This document shows positions 37,430 through 50,739 of a stretch of 64,000 nt of DNA, piece after piece. The position numbers and the translations under genes were made by a program. This DNA comes from Xestospongia muta (Eukaryota > Porifera > Demospongiae > Haplosclerida > Petrosiidae), in the NCBI GenBank assembly GCA_963693285.1, contig OY848925.1, positions 2,706,932-2,770,931 of the forward strand, written 5' to 3'. The first letter of the stretch is position 1. Each line of letters begins with the position of its first letter. A model generated the notes under the pieces. The model was not told where the DNA came from, ran no database searches, and was given only the letters and a program-made list of their open reading frames with translations.

Positions 37430-37447
37430 GGATGCAATTTTGCATCC
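37430..37447. repeat. Second subterminal palindrome of the MITE
   Basis: GGATGCAATTTTGCATCC has perfect 8-bp arms (GGATGCAA and TTGCATCC) with a TT centre, differing from the copy at 37,387 by one base. It overlaps the inner two bases of the right terminal repeat. Confidence 0.85.
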
Positions 37448-37462
37448 GTGCGCGTCAAAGGG
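37446..37462 (-). repeat. Right terminal inverted repeat of the MITE
   Basis: On the minus strand it reads CCCTTTGACGCGCACGG, matching the left end at 14 of 17 positions. Confidence 0.93.
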
Positions 37463-37466
37463 TTAA
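37463..37466. repeat. Right TTAA target-site duplication
   Basis: Second copy of the TTAA target. It continues directly into CCAGTTTTCACAG of the interrupted monomer. Confidence 0.97.
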
Positions 37467-40400
37467 CCAGTTTTCACAGTTAATTTCTAATCTTTTTTAA
37501 CTTTCAAAAAGCTCTAAACTCTTTATTTTAGAGTTTTAACCTATTTAGACTACTTTATTAGTATATTTAAGACAGATAAACTTACTAAATTCTTTAGATC
37601 AGCTTATTTAACAAGATTTCACAGTTAATTTCTATTCTTTTTTAACTTTCAAAAAGCTCTAAACTCTTTATTTTAGAGTTTTAACCTATTTAGACTACTT
37701 TATTAGTATATTTAAGACAGATAAACTTACTAAACTCTTTAGATCAGCTTATTTAACGAGTTTTCACAGTTAATTTCTAATCTTTTTAACTTTCAAAAAG
37801 CTCTAAACTCTTTATTTTAGAGTTTTAACCTATTTAGACTACTTTATTAGTATATTTAAGACCGATAAACTTACTAAACTCTTTAGATCAGCTTATTTAA
37901 CCAGTTTTCACAGTTAATTTCTAATCTTTTTAACTTTCAAAAAGCTCTAAACTCTTAATTTTAGAGTTTTAACCTATTTAGACTACTTTCTTCCTATATT
38001 TAAGACAGATAAACTTATTAAAGTCCTTAGATCTGCTTATTTAACCAGTTTTCACAGTTAATTTCTAATCTTTTTTAACTTTCAAAAAGCTCTAAACTCT
38101 TTATTTTAGAGTTTTAACCTATTTAGACTACTTTATTAGTATATTTAAGACAGATAAACTTACTAAACTCTTTAGATCAGCTTATTTAACCAGTTTTCAC
38201 AGTTAATTTCTAATCTTTTTAACTTTCAAAAAGCTCTAAACTCTTAATTTTAGAGTTTTAACCTATTTAGACTACTTTATTCCTATATTTAAGACAGATA
38301 AACTTATTAAAGTCCTTAGATGTGCTTATTTTACCAGATTTCACAGTTAATTTCTAATCTTTTTTAACTTTTAAAAAGCTCTAAACTCTTTATTTTAGAG
38401 TTTTAACCTATTTAGACTACTTTATTAGTATATTTAAGACAGATAAACTTACTAAACTCTTTAGATCAGCCTAATGAACCATTTTTCACAGTTAATGTCT
38501 AATCTTTTTTAACTTTCAAAAAGCTCTAAACTCTTTATTTTAGAGTTTTAACCTATTTAGACTACTTTATTCCTATATTTAAGACAGAATAACTTACTAA
38601 ACTCTTTAGATCTGCTTATTTAACCAGTTTTCACAGTTAATTTCTAATCTTTTTTAACTTTCAAAAAGCTCTAAACTCTTTATTTTAGAGTTTTAACCTA
38701 TTTAGACTACTTTATTACTATATTTAAGACAGATATACTTACTAAACTCTTTAGATCAGCTTATTTAACCAGTTTTCACAGTTAATTTCTAATCTTTTTT
38801 AACTTTCAAAAAGCTCTAAACTCTTTATTTTAGAGTTTTAACCTATTTAGACTACTTTATTACTATATTTAAGACCGATAAACTTATTATAGTCCTTAGT
38901 TCTGCCTATTTAACCAGTTTTCACAGTTAATTTCTAATCTTTTTTAACTTTCAAAAAGCTCTAAACTCTTTATTTTAGAGTTTTAACCTATTTAGACTAC
39001 TTTATTAGTATATTTAAGACAGATAGACTTACTAAACTCTTTAGATCAGCTTATTTAACCAGTTTTCACAGTTAATTTCTAATCTTTTTTAATTTCAAAA
39101 AGCTCTAAACTCTTTATTTTAGAGTTTTAACCTATTTTGAGTACTTTATTAGTATATTTAAGGGAGATAAACTTACTAAACTATTTAGATACGCTTATTT
39201 AAGTAGTTTTCACAGTTAATTTCTAATCTCTTTTAACTTTTGAAAACCTCTAAACTCTTTCTTTTAGAGTTTTAACCTATTTAGACTACTTTATTAGTAT
39301 ATTTAAGACAGATAAACTTACTAAACTCTTTAGATCAGCTTATTTAACCAGTTTTCACAGTTAATTTCTAATCTTTTTTAACTTTCAAAAAGCTCTAAAC
39401 TCTTTATTTTAGATTTTTAACCTATTTAGACTACTTTATTAGTATATTTAAGAAAGATAAACTTACTAAACTCTTTAGAACCGCTTATTTAACCAGTTTT
39501 CACAGTTAATTTCTAATCTTTTTTAACTTTGAAAAAGCTCTAATCACTTTATTTTAGATTTTTAACCTATTTAGACTACTTCATTAGTATATTTAAGACA
39601 GATAAACTTACTAAACTCTTTAGATCAGCTTATTTAACCAGTTTTCACAGTTAATTTCTAATCTTTTTTAACTTTCAAAAAGTTCTAAACTCTTTATTTT
39701 AGAGTTTTAACCTATTTAGACTACTTTATTAGTATATTTCAGACAGATAAACTTACTAAAGTCTTTAGATCAGCTTATTTAACCAGTTTTCTCATTTAAT
39801 TTGTAATCTTTTTTAACTTTCAAAAAGCTCTAAACTCTTTATTTTAGAGTTTTAACCTATTTAGACTACTTTATTAGTATATTTAAGACAGATAAACTTA
39901 TTAAAGTCCTTAGATCTGCTTATTTAACCAGTTTTCACAGTTAATTTCTAATCTTTTTTAACTTTCAAAAAGCTCTAATAACTTTATTTTAGAGTTCTAA
40001 CCTATTTAGACTACTTTATTAGTATATTTAAGACAGATAAACTTACTAAACTCTTTAGATCAGCTTATTTAACCAGTTTTCACAGTTAATTTCTAATCTT
40101 TTTAACTTTCAAAAAGCTCTAAACTCTTTATTTTAGAGTTTTAACCTATTTAGACTACTTTATTCCTATAGTTAAGACAGATAAACTTACTAAACTCTTT
40201 AGATCAGCTTATTTAACCAGTTTTCACAGTTAATTTCTAATCTTTTTTAACTTTCAAGAAGCTCTAATCACTTTATTTTAGAGTTTTATCCTATTTAAAC
40301 TACTTTATTAGTATATTTAAGAGAGATAAACTTACCAAACACTTTAGACCAGCTTATTCAACCAGTTTTCACAGTTAATTTCTAATCTTTTTTAACTTTC

Positions 40401-42659
40401 AAAAAGCTCTAAACTCTTTATTTTAGAGTTTTAACCCATTTAGACTACATTATTAGTGTATTTAGGACAGATAAACTTACTAAACTCTTTAGATCAGCTT
40501 ATTTAACCAGTTTTCACAGTTAATTTCTAGTCTTTTTTAACTTTCAAAAAGCTCTAAACTCTTTATTATAGAGTTTTAACCTATTTAGACTACTTTATTA
40601 GTATATTTAAGACAGATAAACTTACTAAACTCTTTAGATCACCTTATTTAACCAGTTTTCACAGTTAATTTCTAATCTTTTTTAACTTTCAAAAAGCTCT
40701 AAACTCTTTATTTTAGAGTTTTAACCTATTTAGACTACTTTCTTATTATATTTAAGATAGAATAACTTACTAAACTCTTTAGATCAGCTTATTTAACCAG
40801 TTTTCACAGTTAATTTCTAATCTCTTTTAACTTTTGAAAACCTCTAAACTCTTTGTTTTAGAGTTTTAACCTATTTAGACTACTTTATTAGTATATTTAA
40901 GACAGATAAACTTACTAAACTCTTTAGATCAGCTTATTTAACCAGTTTTAACAGTTAATTTCTAATCTTTTTTAACTTTCAAAAAGCTCTAATCACTTTA
41001 TTTTAGAGTTTTAACCTATTTAGACTACTTTATTAGTATATTTAAGAGAGATAAACTTACCAAACACTTTAGACCAGCTTTATCAACCAGTTTTCACAGT
41101 TAATTTCTAATCTTTTTTAACTTTCAAAAAGCTCTAAACTCTTTATTTTAGAGTTTTAACCTATTTAGACTACTTTATTAGTATATTTAAGACAGATAAA
41201 CTTACTAAACTCTTTAGATCAGCTTATTTAACCAGGTTTAACAGTTAATTTCTAATCTTTTTTAACTTTCAAAAAGCTCTAAACTCTTTATTTTAGATTT
41301 TTAACCTATTTAGACTACTTTATTAGTATATTTAAGAAAGATAAACTTACTAAACTCTTTAGAACCGCTTATTTAACCAGTTTTCACAGTTAATTTCTAA
41401 TCTTTTTTAACTTTCAAAAAGCTCTAATCACTTTATTTTAGAGTTTTAACCTATTTAGACTACTTTATTAGTATATTTAAGACAGATAAACTTACTAAAC
41501 TCTTTAGATCAGCTTATTTAACCAGTTTTCTCATTTAATTTCTAATCTTTTTTAACTTTCAAAAAGCTCTAATCTCTTTATTTTAGAGTTTTAACCTATT
41601 TAGACTACTTTATTAGTATATTTAAGACAGATAAACTTATTAAAGTCCTTAGATCTGCTTATTTAACCAGTTTTCACAGTTAATTTCTAATCTTTTTTAA
41701 CTTTCAAAAAGCTCTAATCACTTTACTTTAGAGTTTTAACCTATTTAGACTACTTTATTAGTATATTTAAGACAGATAAACTTACTAAACTCTTTAGATC
41801 AGCTTATTTAACCAGTTTTCACAGTTAATTTCTAATCTTTTTAACTTTCAAAAAGCTCTAAACTCTTTCTTTTAGAGTTTTAACCTATTTAGACTACTTT
41901 ATTCCTATAGTTAAGACAGAATAACTTACTAAACTCTTTAGATCAGCTTATTTAACCAGTTTTCACAGTTAATTTCTAATCTTTTTTAACTTTCAAAAAG
42001 CTCTAATCACTTTATTTTAGAGTTTTATCCTATTTAAACTACTTTATTAGTATATTTAAGAGAGATAAACTTACCAAACACTTTAGACCAGCTTATTCAA
42101 CCAGTTTTCACAGTTAATTTCTAATCTTTTTTAACTTTCAAAAAGCTCTAAACTCTTTATTTTAGAGTTTTAACCTATTTAGACTACTTTATTAGTGTAT
42201 TTAGGACAGATAAACTTACTAAACTCTTTAGATCAGCTTATTTAACCAGTTTTCACAGTTAATTTCTAGTCTTTTTTAACTTTCAAAAAGCTCTAAACTC
42301 TTTATTTTAGAGTTTTAACCTATTTAGACTACTTTATTAGTATATTTAAGACAGATAAACTTACTAAACCCCTTAGATCAGCTTATTTAACCAGTTTTCA
42401 CAGTTAATTTCTAATCTTTTTTAACTTTCAAAAAGCTCTAAACTCTTTATTTTAGAGTTTTAACCTATTTAGACTACTTTATTAGTATATTTAAGACAGA
42501 TAAACTTACTAAACTCTTTAGATCAGCTTATTTAACCAGTTTTCACAGTTAATTTCTAATCTTTTTTAACTTTCAAAAAGCTGTAAACTCTTTATTTTAG
42601 AGTTTTAACCTATTTAGACTACTTTATTAGTATATTTAAGACAGATAAACTTACTAAAC

Positions 42660-43600
42660 TCTTTAGATCAGCTTATTTAACGAGTTTTCACAGTTAATTT
42701 CTAATCTTTTTAACTTTCAAAAAGCTCTAAACTCTTAATTTTAGAGTTTTAACCTATTTAGACTACTTTATTCCTATATTTAAGACAGATAAACTTATTA
42801 AAGTCCTTAGATCTGCTTATTTTACTAGATTTCACAGTTAATTTCTAATCTTTTTTAACTTTCAAAAAGCTCTAAACTCTTTATTTTAGAGTTTTAACCT
42901 ATTTAGACTACTTTATTAGTATATTTAAGACAGATAAACTTACTAAACTCTTTAGATCAGCCTAATGAACCGTTTTTCACAGTTAATGTCTAATCTTTTT
43001 TAACTTTCAAAAAGCTCTAAACTCTTTATTTTAGAGTTTTAACCTATTTAGACTACTTTATTCCTATATTTAAGACAGAATAACTTACTAAACTCTTTAG
43101 ATCAGCTTATTTAACCAGTTTTCACAGTTAATTTCTAATCTTTTAACTTTCAAAAAGCTCTAAACTCTTTATTTTAGAGTTTTAACCTATTTAGACTACT
43201 TTATTAGTATATTTAAGACAGATAAACTTACTAAACTCTTTAGATCAGCTTATTTAACCAGTTTTCACAGTTAATTTCTAATCTTTTTTAACTTTCAAAA
43301 AGCTGTAAATTCTTTATTTTAGAGTTTTAACCTATTTAGACTACTTTATTAGTATGTTTAAGACAGATAAACTTACTAAACTCTTTAGATCAGCTTATTT
43401 AACGAGTTTTCACAGTTAATTTCTAATCTTTTTAACTTTCAAAAAGCTCTAAACTCTTAATTTTAGAGTTTTAACCTATTTAGACTACTTTATTCCTATA
43501 TTTAAGACAGATAAACTTATTAAAGTCCTTAGATCTGCTTATTTTACTAGATTTCACAGTTAATTTCTAATCTTTTTTAACTTTCAAAAAGCTCTAAACT
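42660..43600 (+). repeat. Five-monomer (722-bp) higher-order repeat
   Basis: A monomer with TTAACGAGTTTTCAC, then CTCTTAATTTTAGAG with TTCCTATATTTAAG, then AAAGTCCTTAGATCTGC with TTTTACTAGATTTC occurs at about 42,680 and again 722 bp later (ACGAG at 42,680 and 43,402). The same cassette, with ATTCAGACTACATTATT in place of the standard sequence, recurs at about 45,290; 46,300; 49,340 and 62,090. Confidence 0.75.
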
Positions 43601-43679
43601 TTTATTTTAGAGTTTTAACCTATTTAGACTACTTTATTAGTATATTTAAGACAGATAAACTTACTAAACTCTTTAGATC

Positions 43680-45270
43680 AGCTTCTTTAACCAGTTTTCA
43701 CAGTTAATTTCTAACCTTTTTTAACTTTCAAAAAGCTCTAATCACTTTATTTTAGAGTTTTAACCTATTTAGACTACTTTATTAGTATATTTAAGACAGA
43801 ACAACTTACTAAGCTCTTTAGATCAGCTTATTTAACCATTTTTCACAGTTAATTTCTAATCTTTTTTAACTTTCAAAAAGCTCTAAACTCTTTATTTTAG
43901 AGTTTTATCCTATTTAGACTACTTTATTACAATATTTAAGACGGATAAACTTACTAAACTCTTTAGATCAGCTTATTTAACCAGTTTTCACAGTTAATTT
44001 CTAATCTTTTTTAACTTTCAAAAAGCTCTAAACTCTTTATTTTAAAGTTTTAACCTATTTAGACTACTTTATTAGTATATTTAAGACAGATAAACTTACT
44101 AAACTCTTTAGATCAGATTATTTAACCAGATTTCACAGTTAATTTCTAATCTTTTTTAACTTTCAAAAAGCTCTAAACTCTTTATTTTAAAGTTTTAACC
44201 TATTTAGACTACTTTATTAGTATATTTAAGACAGATAAACTTACTAAACTCTTTAGATCAGATTATTTAACCAGTTTTCACAGTTAATTTCTAATCTTTT
44301 TTAACTTTCAAAAAGCTCTAAACTCTTTATTTTAGAGTTTTAACCTATTTAGACTACTTTATTAGTATATTTAAGACAGATAAACTTACTAAACTCTTTA
44401 GATCAGCTTATTTCACCAGTTTTCAAAGTTAATTTCTAATCTTTCTTAACTTTCAAAAAGCTCTAACTTCTTTATTTTTGAGTTTTAACCTATTTAGACT
44501 ACTTTATTAGTATATTTAAGACAGATAAACTTACTAAACTCTTTAGATCAGCTTATTTCACCAGTTTTCAAAGTTAATTTCTAATCTTTCTTAACTTTCA
44601 AAAAGCTCTAAACTCTTTATTTTAAAGTTTTAACATATTTAGACTACTTTATTAGTATATTTAGACAGATAAACTTACTAAACTCTTTAGATCAGATTAT
44701 TTAACCAGATTTCACAGTTAATTTCTAATCTTTTTTAACTTTCAAAAAGCTCTAAACTCTTTATTTTAAAGTTTTAACCTATTTAGACTACTTTATTAGT
44801 ATATTTAAGACAGATAAACTTACTAAACTCTTTAGATCAGATTATTTAACCAGTTTTCACAGTTAATTTCTAATCTTTTTTAACTTTCAAAAAGCTCTAA
44901 ACTCTTTATTTTAGAGTTTTAACCTATTTAGACTACTTTATTAGTATATTTAAGACAGATAAACTTAATAAACTCTTTAGATCAGCTTATTTCTCCAGTT
45001 TTCAAAGTTAATTTCTAATCTTTCTTAACTTTTAAAAAGCTCTAACCTCTTTATTTTTGAGTTTTAACCTATTTAGACTACTTTATTAGTATATTTAAGA
45101 CAGATAAACTTACTAAACTCTTTAGATCAGCTTATTTCACCAGTTTTCAAAGTTAATTTCTAATCTTTCTTAACTTTCAAAAAGCTCTAACCTCTTTCTT
45201 TTGGAGTTTTAACCTATTTAGACTACTTTATTAGTATATTTAAGACAGATAAGCTTACTAAACTCTTTAG
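43680..45270 (+). repeat. Higher-order segment duplicated at 47,300-48,890
   Basis: About eleven monomers recur at a constant 3,622 bp. Markers: GTTTTATCC with ATTACAATATTTAAG (43,902 and 47,524), a monomer with TATATTTAGACAG lacking two bases (44,661 and 48,283), and CCTCTTTCTTTTGGAG (45,191 and 48,813). After about 45,270 the two copies continue differently (ACGAG cassette against GCCAATTTAACC), which fixes the right edge. Confidence 0.87.
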
Positions 45271-46984
45271 ATCAGCTTATTTAACGAGTTTTCACAGTTA
45301 ATTTCTAATCTTTTTAACTTTCAAAAAGCTCTAAACTCTTAATTTTAGAGTTTTAACCTATTCAGACTACATTATTCCTATATTTAAGACAGATAAACTT
45401 ATTAAAGTCCTTAGATCTGCTTATTTTACCAGATTTCACAGTTAATTTCTAATCTTTCTTAACTTTCAAAAAGCTCTAAACTCTTTATTTTAGAGTTTTA
45501 ACCTATTTAGACTACTTTATTAGTATATTTAAGACAGATAAACTTACTAAACTCTTTAGATCAGCCTAATGAACCATTTTTCACAGTTAATGTCTAATCT
45601 TTTTTAACTTTCAAAAAGCTCTAAACTCTTTATTTTAGAGTTTTAACCTATTTAGACTACTTTATTAATATATTTAAGACAGAATAACTTACGAAACTCT
45701 TTAGATCAGCTTATTTAACCAGTTTTCACAGTTAATTTCTAATCTTTTTTAACTTTCAAAAAGCTCTAAACTCTTTATTTTAGAGTTTTAACCTATTTAG
45801 ACTACTTTATTACTATATTTAAGACAGATATACTTACTAAACTCTTTATATCAGCTTATTTAACCAGTTTTCACAGTTAATTCCTAATCTTTTTTAACTT
45901 TCAAAAAGCTCTAAACTCTTTATTTTAGAGTTTTAACCTATTTAGACTACTTTATTTCTATATTTAAGACAGATAAACCTATTATAGTCCTTAGTTCTGC
46001 TTATTTAACCAGTTTTCACAGTTAATTTCTAATCTTTTTTAACTTTCAAAAATCTCTAAACTCTTTATTTTAGATTTTTAACCTATTTAGACTACTTTAT
46101 TAGTATATTTATGACAGATAAACTTACTAAACTCTTTAGATCAGCTTATTTAACCAGTTTTCACAGTTAATTTCTAATCTTTTTTAAATTTCAAAAAGCT
46201 CTATACTCTTTATTTTAGAGTTTTAACCTATTTAGACTACTTTATTAGTATATTTAAGCCAGATAAACTTACTAAACTCTTTAGATCAGCTTATTTAACG
46301 AGTTTTCACAGTTAATTTCTAATCTTTTTAACTTTCAAAAAGCTCTAAACTCTTAATTTTAGAGTTTTAACCTATTCAGACTACATTATTCCTATATTTA
46401 AGACAGATAAACTTATTAAAGTCCTTAGATCTGCTTATTTTACCAGATTTCACAGTTAATTTCTAATCTTTCTTAACTTTCAAAAAGCTCTAAACTCTTT
46501 ATTTTAGAGTTTTAACCTATTTAGACTACTTTATTAGTATATTTAAGACAGATAAACTTACTAAACTCTTTAGATCAGCCTAATGAACCATTTTTCACAG
46601 TTAATGTCTAATCTTTTTTAACTTTCAAAAAGCTCTAAACTCTTTATTTTAGAGTTTTAACCTATTTAGACTACTTTATTAATATATTTAAGACAGAATA
46701 ACTTACGAAACTCTTTAGATCAGCTTATTTAACCAGTTTTCACAGTTAATTTCTAATCTTTTTTAACTTTCAAAAAGCTCTAAACTCTTTATTTTAGAGT
46801 TTTAACCTATTTAGACTACTTTATTACTATATTTAAGACAGATATACTTACTAAACTCTTTATATCAGCTTATTTAACCAGTTTTCACAGTTAATTCCTA
46901 ATCTTTTTTAACTTTCAAAAAGCTCTAAACTCTTTATTTTAGAGTTTTAACCTATTTAGACTACTTTATTTCTATATTTAAGAC
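45270..46984 (+). repeat. Seven-monomer (1,014-bp) tandem higher-order repeat
   Basis: The ATTCAGACTACATTATTCC monomer (45,359 and 46,373) and the five that follow, including CCTAATGAACC with TTAATGTC, AATAACTTACGAAAC, GATATACTTAC with TTAATTCC, and TTTATTTCTATATT, occur twice at a 1,014-bp offset. The second copy is part of a longer segment (about 46,080-47,900) repeated at about 49,120-50,940 with an offset of 3,041 bp, for example 47,524 and 50,565. Confidence 0.85.
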
Positions 46985-49900
46985 AGATAAACTTGTTATA
47001 GTCCTTAGTTCTGCCTATTTAACCAGTTTTCACAGTTAATTTCTAATCTTTTTGAACTTTCAAAAAGCTCTAAACTCTTTATTTTAGAGTTTTAACCTAT
47101 TTAGACTACTTTATTCCTATATTTAAGACAGAATAACTTACGAAACTCTTTAGATCTGCTTATTTTACTAGATTTTACAGTTAATTTCTAATCTTTTTTA
47201 ACTTTCAAAAAGCTCTAAACTCTTTATTTTAGAGTTTTAACCTATTTAGACTACTTTATTAGTATATTTAAGACAGATAAACTTACTAAACTCTTTAGAT
47301 CAGCTTATTTAACCAGTTTTCACAGTTAATTTCTAATCTTTTTTAACTTTCAAAAAGCTCTAATCACTTTATTTTAGAGTTTTAACCTATTTAGACTACT
47401 TTATTAGTATATTTAAGACAGATCAACTTACTAAGCTCTTTAGATCAGCTTATTTAACCATTTTTCACAGTTAATTTCTAATCTTTTTTAACTTTCAAAA
47501 AGCTCTAAACTCTTTATTTTAGAGTTTTATCCTATTTAGACTACTTTATTACAATATTTAAGACGGATAAACTTACTAAACTCTTTAGATCAGATTATTT
47601 AACCAGTTTTCACAGTTAATTTCTAATCTTTTTTAACTTTCAAAAAGCTCTAAACTCTTTATTTTAAAGTTTTAACCTATTTAGACTACTTTATTAGTAT
47701 ATTTAAGACAGATAAACTTACTAAACTCTTTAGATCAGATTATTTAACCAGATTTCACAGTTAATTTCTAATCTTTTTTAACTTTCAAAAAGCTCTAAAC
47801 TCTTTATTTTAAAGTTTTAACCTATTTAGGCTACTTTATTAGTATATTTAAGACAGATAAACTTACTAAACTCTTTAGATCAGATTATTTAACCAGTTTT
47901 CACAGTTAATTTCTAATCTTTTTTAACTTTCAAAAAGCTCTAAACTCTTTATTTTAAAGTTTTAACCTATTTAGACTACTTTATTAGTATATTTAAGACA
48001 GATAAACTTACTAAACTCTTTAGATCAGCTTATTTCACCAGTTTTCAAAGTTAATTTCTAATCTTTCTTAACTTTCAAAAAGCTCTAACTTCTTTATTTT
48101 TGAGTTTTAACCTATTTAGACTACTTTATTAGTATATTTAAGACAGATAAACTTACTAAACTCTTTAGATCAGCTTATTTCACCAGTTTTCAAAGTTAAT
48201 TTCTAATCTTTCTTAACTTTCAAAAAGCTCTAAACTCTTTATTTTAAAGTTTTAACATATTTAGACTACTTTATTAGTATATTTAGACAGATAAACTTAC
48301 TAAACTCTTTAGATCAGATTATTTAACCAGATTTCACAGTTAATTTCTAATCTTTTTTAACTTTCAAAAAGCTCTAAACTCTTTATTTTAAAGTTTTAAC
48401 CTATTTAGACTACTTTATTAGTATATTTAAGACAGATAAACTTACTAAACTCTTTAGATCAGATTATTTAACCAGTTTTCACAGTTAATTTCTAATCTTT
48501 TTTAACTTTCAAAAAGCTCTAAACTCTTTATTTTAGAGTTTTAACCTATTTAGACTACTTTATTAGTATATTTAAGACAGATAAACTTACTAAACTCTTT
48601 AGATCAGCTTATTTCACCAGTTTTCAAAGTTAATTTCTAATCTTTCTTAACTTTCAAAAAGCTCTAACCTCTTTATTTTTGAGTTTTAACCTATTTAGAC
48701 TACTTTATTAGTATATTTAAGACAGATAAACTTACTAAACTCTTTAGATCAGCTTATTTCACCAGTTTTCAAAGTTAATTTCTAATCTTTCTTAACTTTC
48801 AAAAAGCTCTAACCTCTTTCTTTTGGAGTTTTAACCTATTTAGACTACTTTATTAGTATATTTAAGACAGATAAGCTTACTAAACTCTTTAGATCAGCCA
48901 ATTTAACCATTTTTCACAGTTAATTTCTAATCTTTTTTAACTTTAAAAAGCTCTAAACTCTTAATTTTAGAGTTTTAACCTATTTAGACTACTTTATTAG
49001 TATATTTAAGACAGATAAACCTATTATAGTCCTTAGTTCTGCTTATTTAACCAGTTTTCACAGTTAATTTCTAATCTTTTTTAACTTCAAAAATCTCTAA
49101 ACTCTTTATTTTAGATTTTTAACCTATTTAGACTACTTTATTAGTATATTTATGACAGATAAACTTACTAAACTCTTTAGATCAGCTTATTTAACCAGTT
49201 TTCACAGTTAATTTCTAATCTTTTTTAAATTTCAAAAAGCTCTAATCACTTTATTTTAGAGTTTTAACCTATTTAGACTACTTTATTAGTATATTTAAGC
49301 CAGATAAACTTACTAAACTCTTTAGATCAGCTTATTTAACGAGTTTTCACAGTTAATTTCTAATCTTTTTAACTTTCAAAAAGCTCTAAACTCTTAATTT
49401 TAGAGTTTTAACCTATTCAGACTACATTATTCCTATATTTAAGACAGATAAACTTATTAAAGTCCTTAGATCTGCTTATTTTACCAGATTTCACAGTTAA
49501 TTTCTAATCTTTTTTAACTTTCAAAAAGGTCTAAACTCTTTATTTTAGAGTTTTAACCTATTTAGACTACTTTATTAGTATATTTAAGACAGATAAACTT
49601 ACTAAACTCTTTAGATCAGCCTAATGAACCATTTTTCACAGTTAATGTCTAATCTTTTTTAACTTTCAAAAAGCTCTAAACTCTTTATTTTAGAGTTTTA
49701 ACCTATTTAGACTACTTTATTCCTATATTTAAGACAGAATAACTTACGAAACTCTTTAGATCAGCTTATTTAACCAGTTTTCACAGTTAATTTCTAATCT
49801 TTTTTAACTTTCAAAAAGCTCTAAACTCTTTATTTTAGAGTTTTAACCTATTTAGACTACTTTATTACTATATTTAAGACAGATATACTTACTAAACTCT

Positions 49901-50739
49901 TTATATCAGCTTATTTAACCAGTTTTCACAGTTAATTCCTAATCTTTTTTAACTTTCAAAAAGCTCTAAACTCTTTATTTTAGAGTTTTAACCTATTTAG
50001 ACTACTTTATTTCTATATTTAAGACAGATAAACTTGTTATAGTCCTTAGTTCTGCCTATTTAACCAGTTTTCACAGTTAATTTCTAATCTTTTTGAACTT
50101 TCAAAAAGCTCTAAACTCTTTATTTTAGAGTTTTAACCTATTTAGACTACTTTATTCCTATATTTAAGACAGAATAACTTACGAAACTCTTTAGATCTGC
50201 TTATTTTACTAGATTTCACAGTTAATTTCTAATCTTTTTTAACTTTCAAAAAGCTCTAAACTCTTTATTTTAGAGTTTTAACCTATTTAGACTACTTTAT
50301 TAGTATATTTAAGACAGATAAACTTACTAAACTCTTTAGATCAGCTTATTTAACCAGTTTTCACAGTTAATTTCTAACCTTTTTTAACTTTCAAAAAGCT
50401 CTAATCACTTTATTTTAGAGTTTTAACCTATTTAGACTACTTTATTAGTATATTTAAGACAGATCAACTTACTAAGCTCTTTAGATCAGCTTATTTAACC
50501 ATTTTTCACAGTTAATTTCTAATCTTTTTTAACTTTCAAAAAGCTCTAAACTCTTTATTTTAGAGTTTTATCCTATTTAGACTACTTTATTACAATATTT
50601 AAGACGGATAAACTTACTAAACTCTTTAGATCAGCTTATTTAACCAGTTTTCACAGTTAATTTCTAATCTTTTTTAACTTTCAAAAAGCTCTAAACTCTT
50701 TATTTTAAAGTTTTAACCTATTTAGACTACTTTATTAGT

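Larger units (their letters stand above)
36819..37462. mobile_element. Non-autonomous piggyBac-type transposon (MITE), 644 bp
   Basis: This is the only non-satellite sequence in the window, visibly richer in G+C than the repeats. It is bounded by TTAA on both sides and begins CCCTTTGACG and ends CGTCAAAGGG: a perfect 10-bp terminal inverted repeat within a 17-bp repeat matching at 14 positions. TTAA targets and ends starting CCC are defining traits of the piggyBac superfamily. At 644 bp it cannot encode a transposase of about 600 residues; the longest open stretches I found are a few dozen codons with no recognisable motif. It must have been moved by a transposase encoded elsewhere. Internal structure includes CACGCGCGTG (36,851-36,860), a small dyad at 37,278-37,290, and two 18-bp palindromic motifs near the right end. 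Which autonomous relative mobilised it cannot be determined here. Confidence 0.93.
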
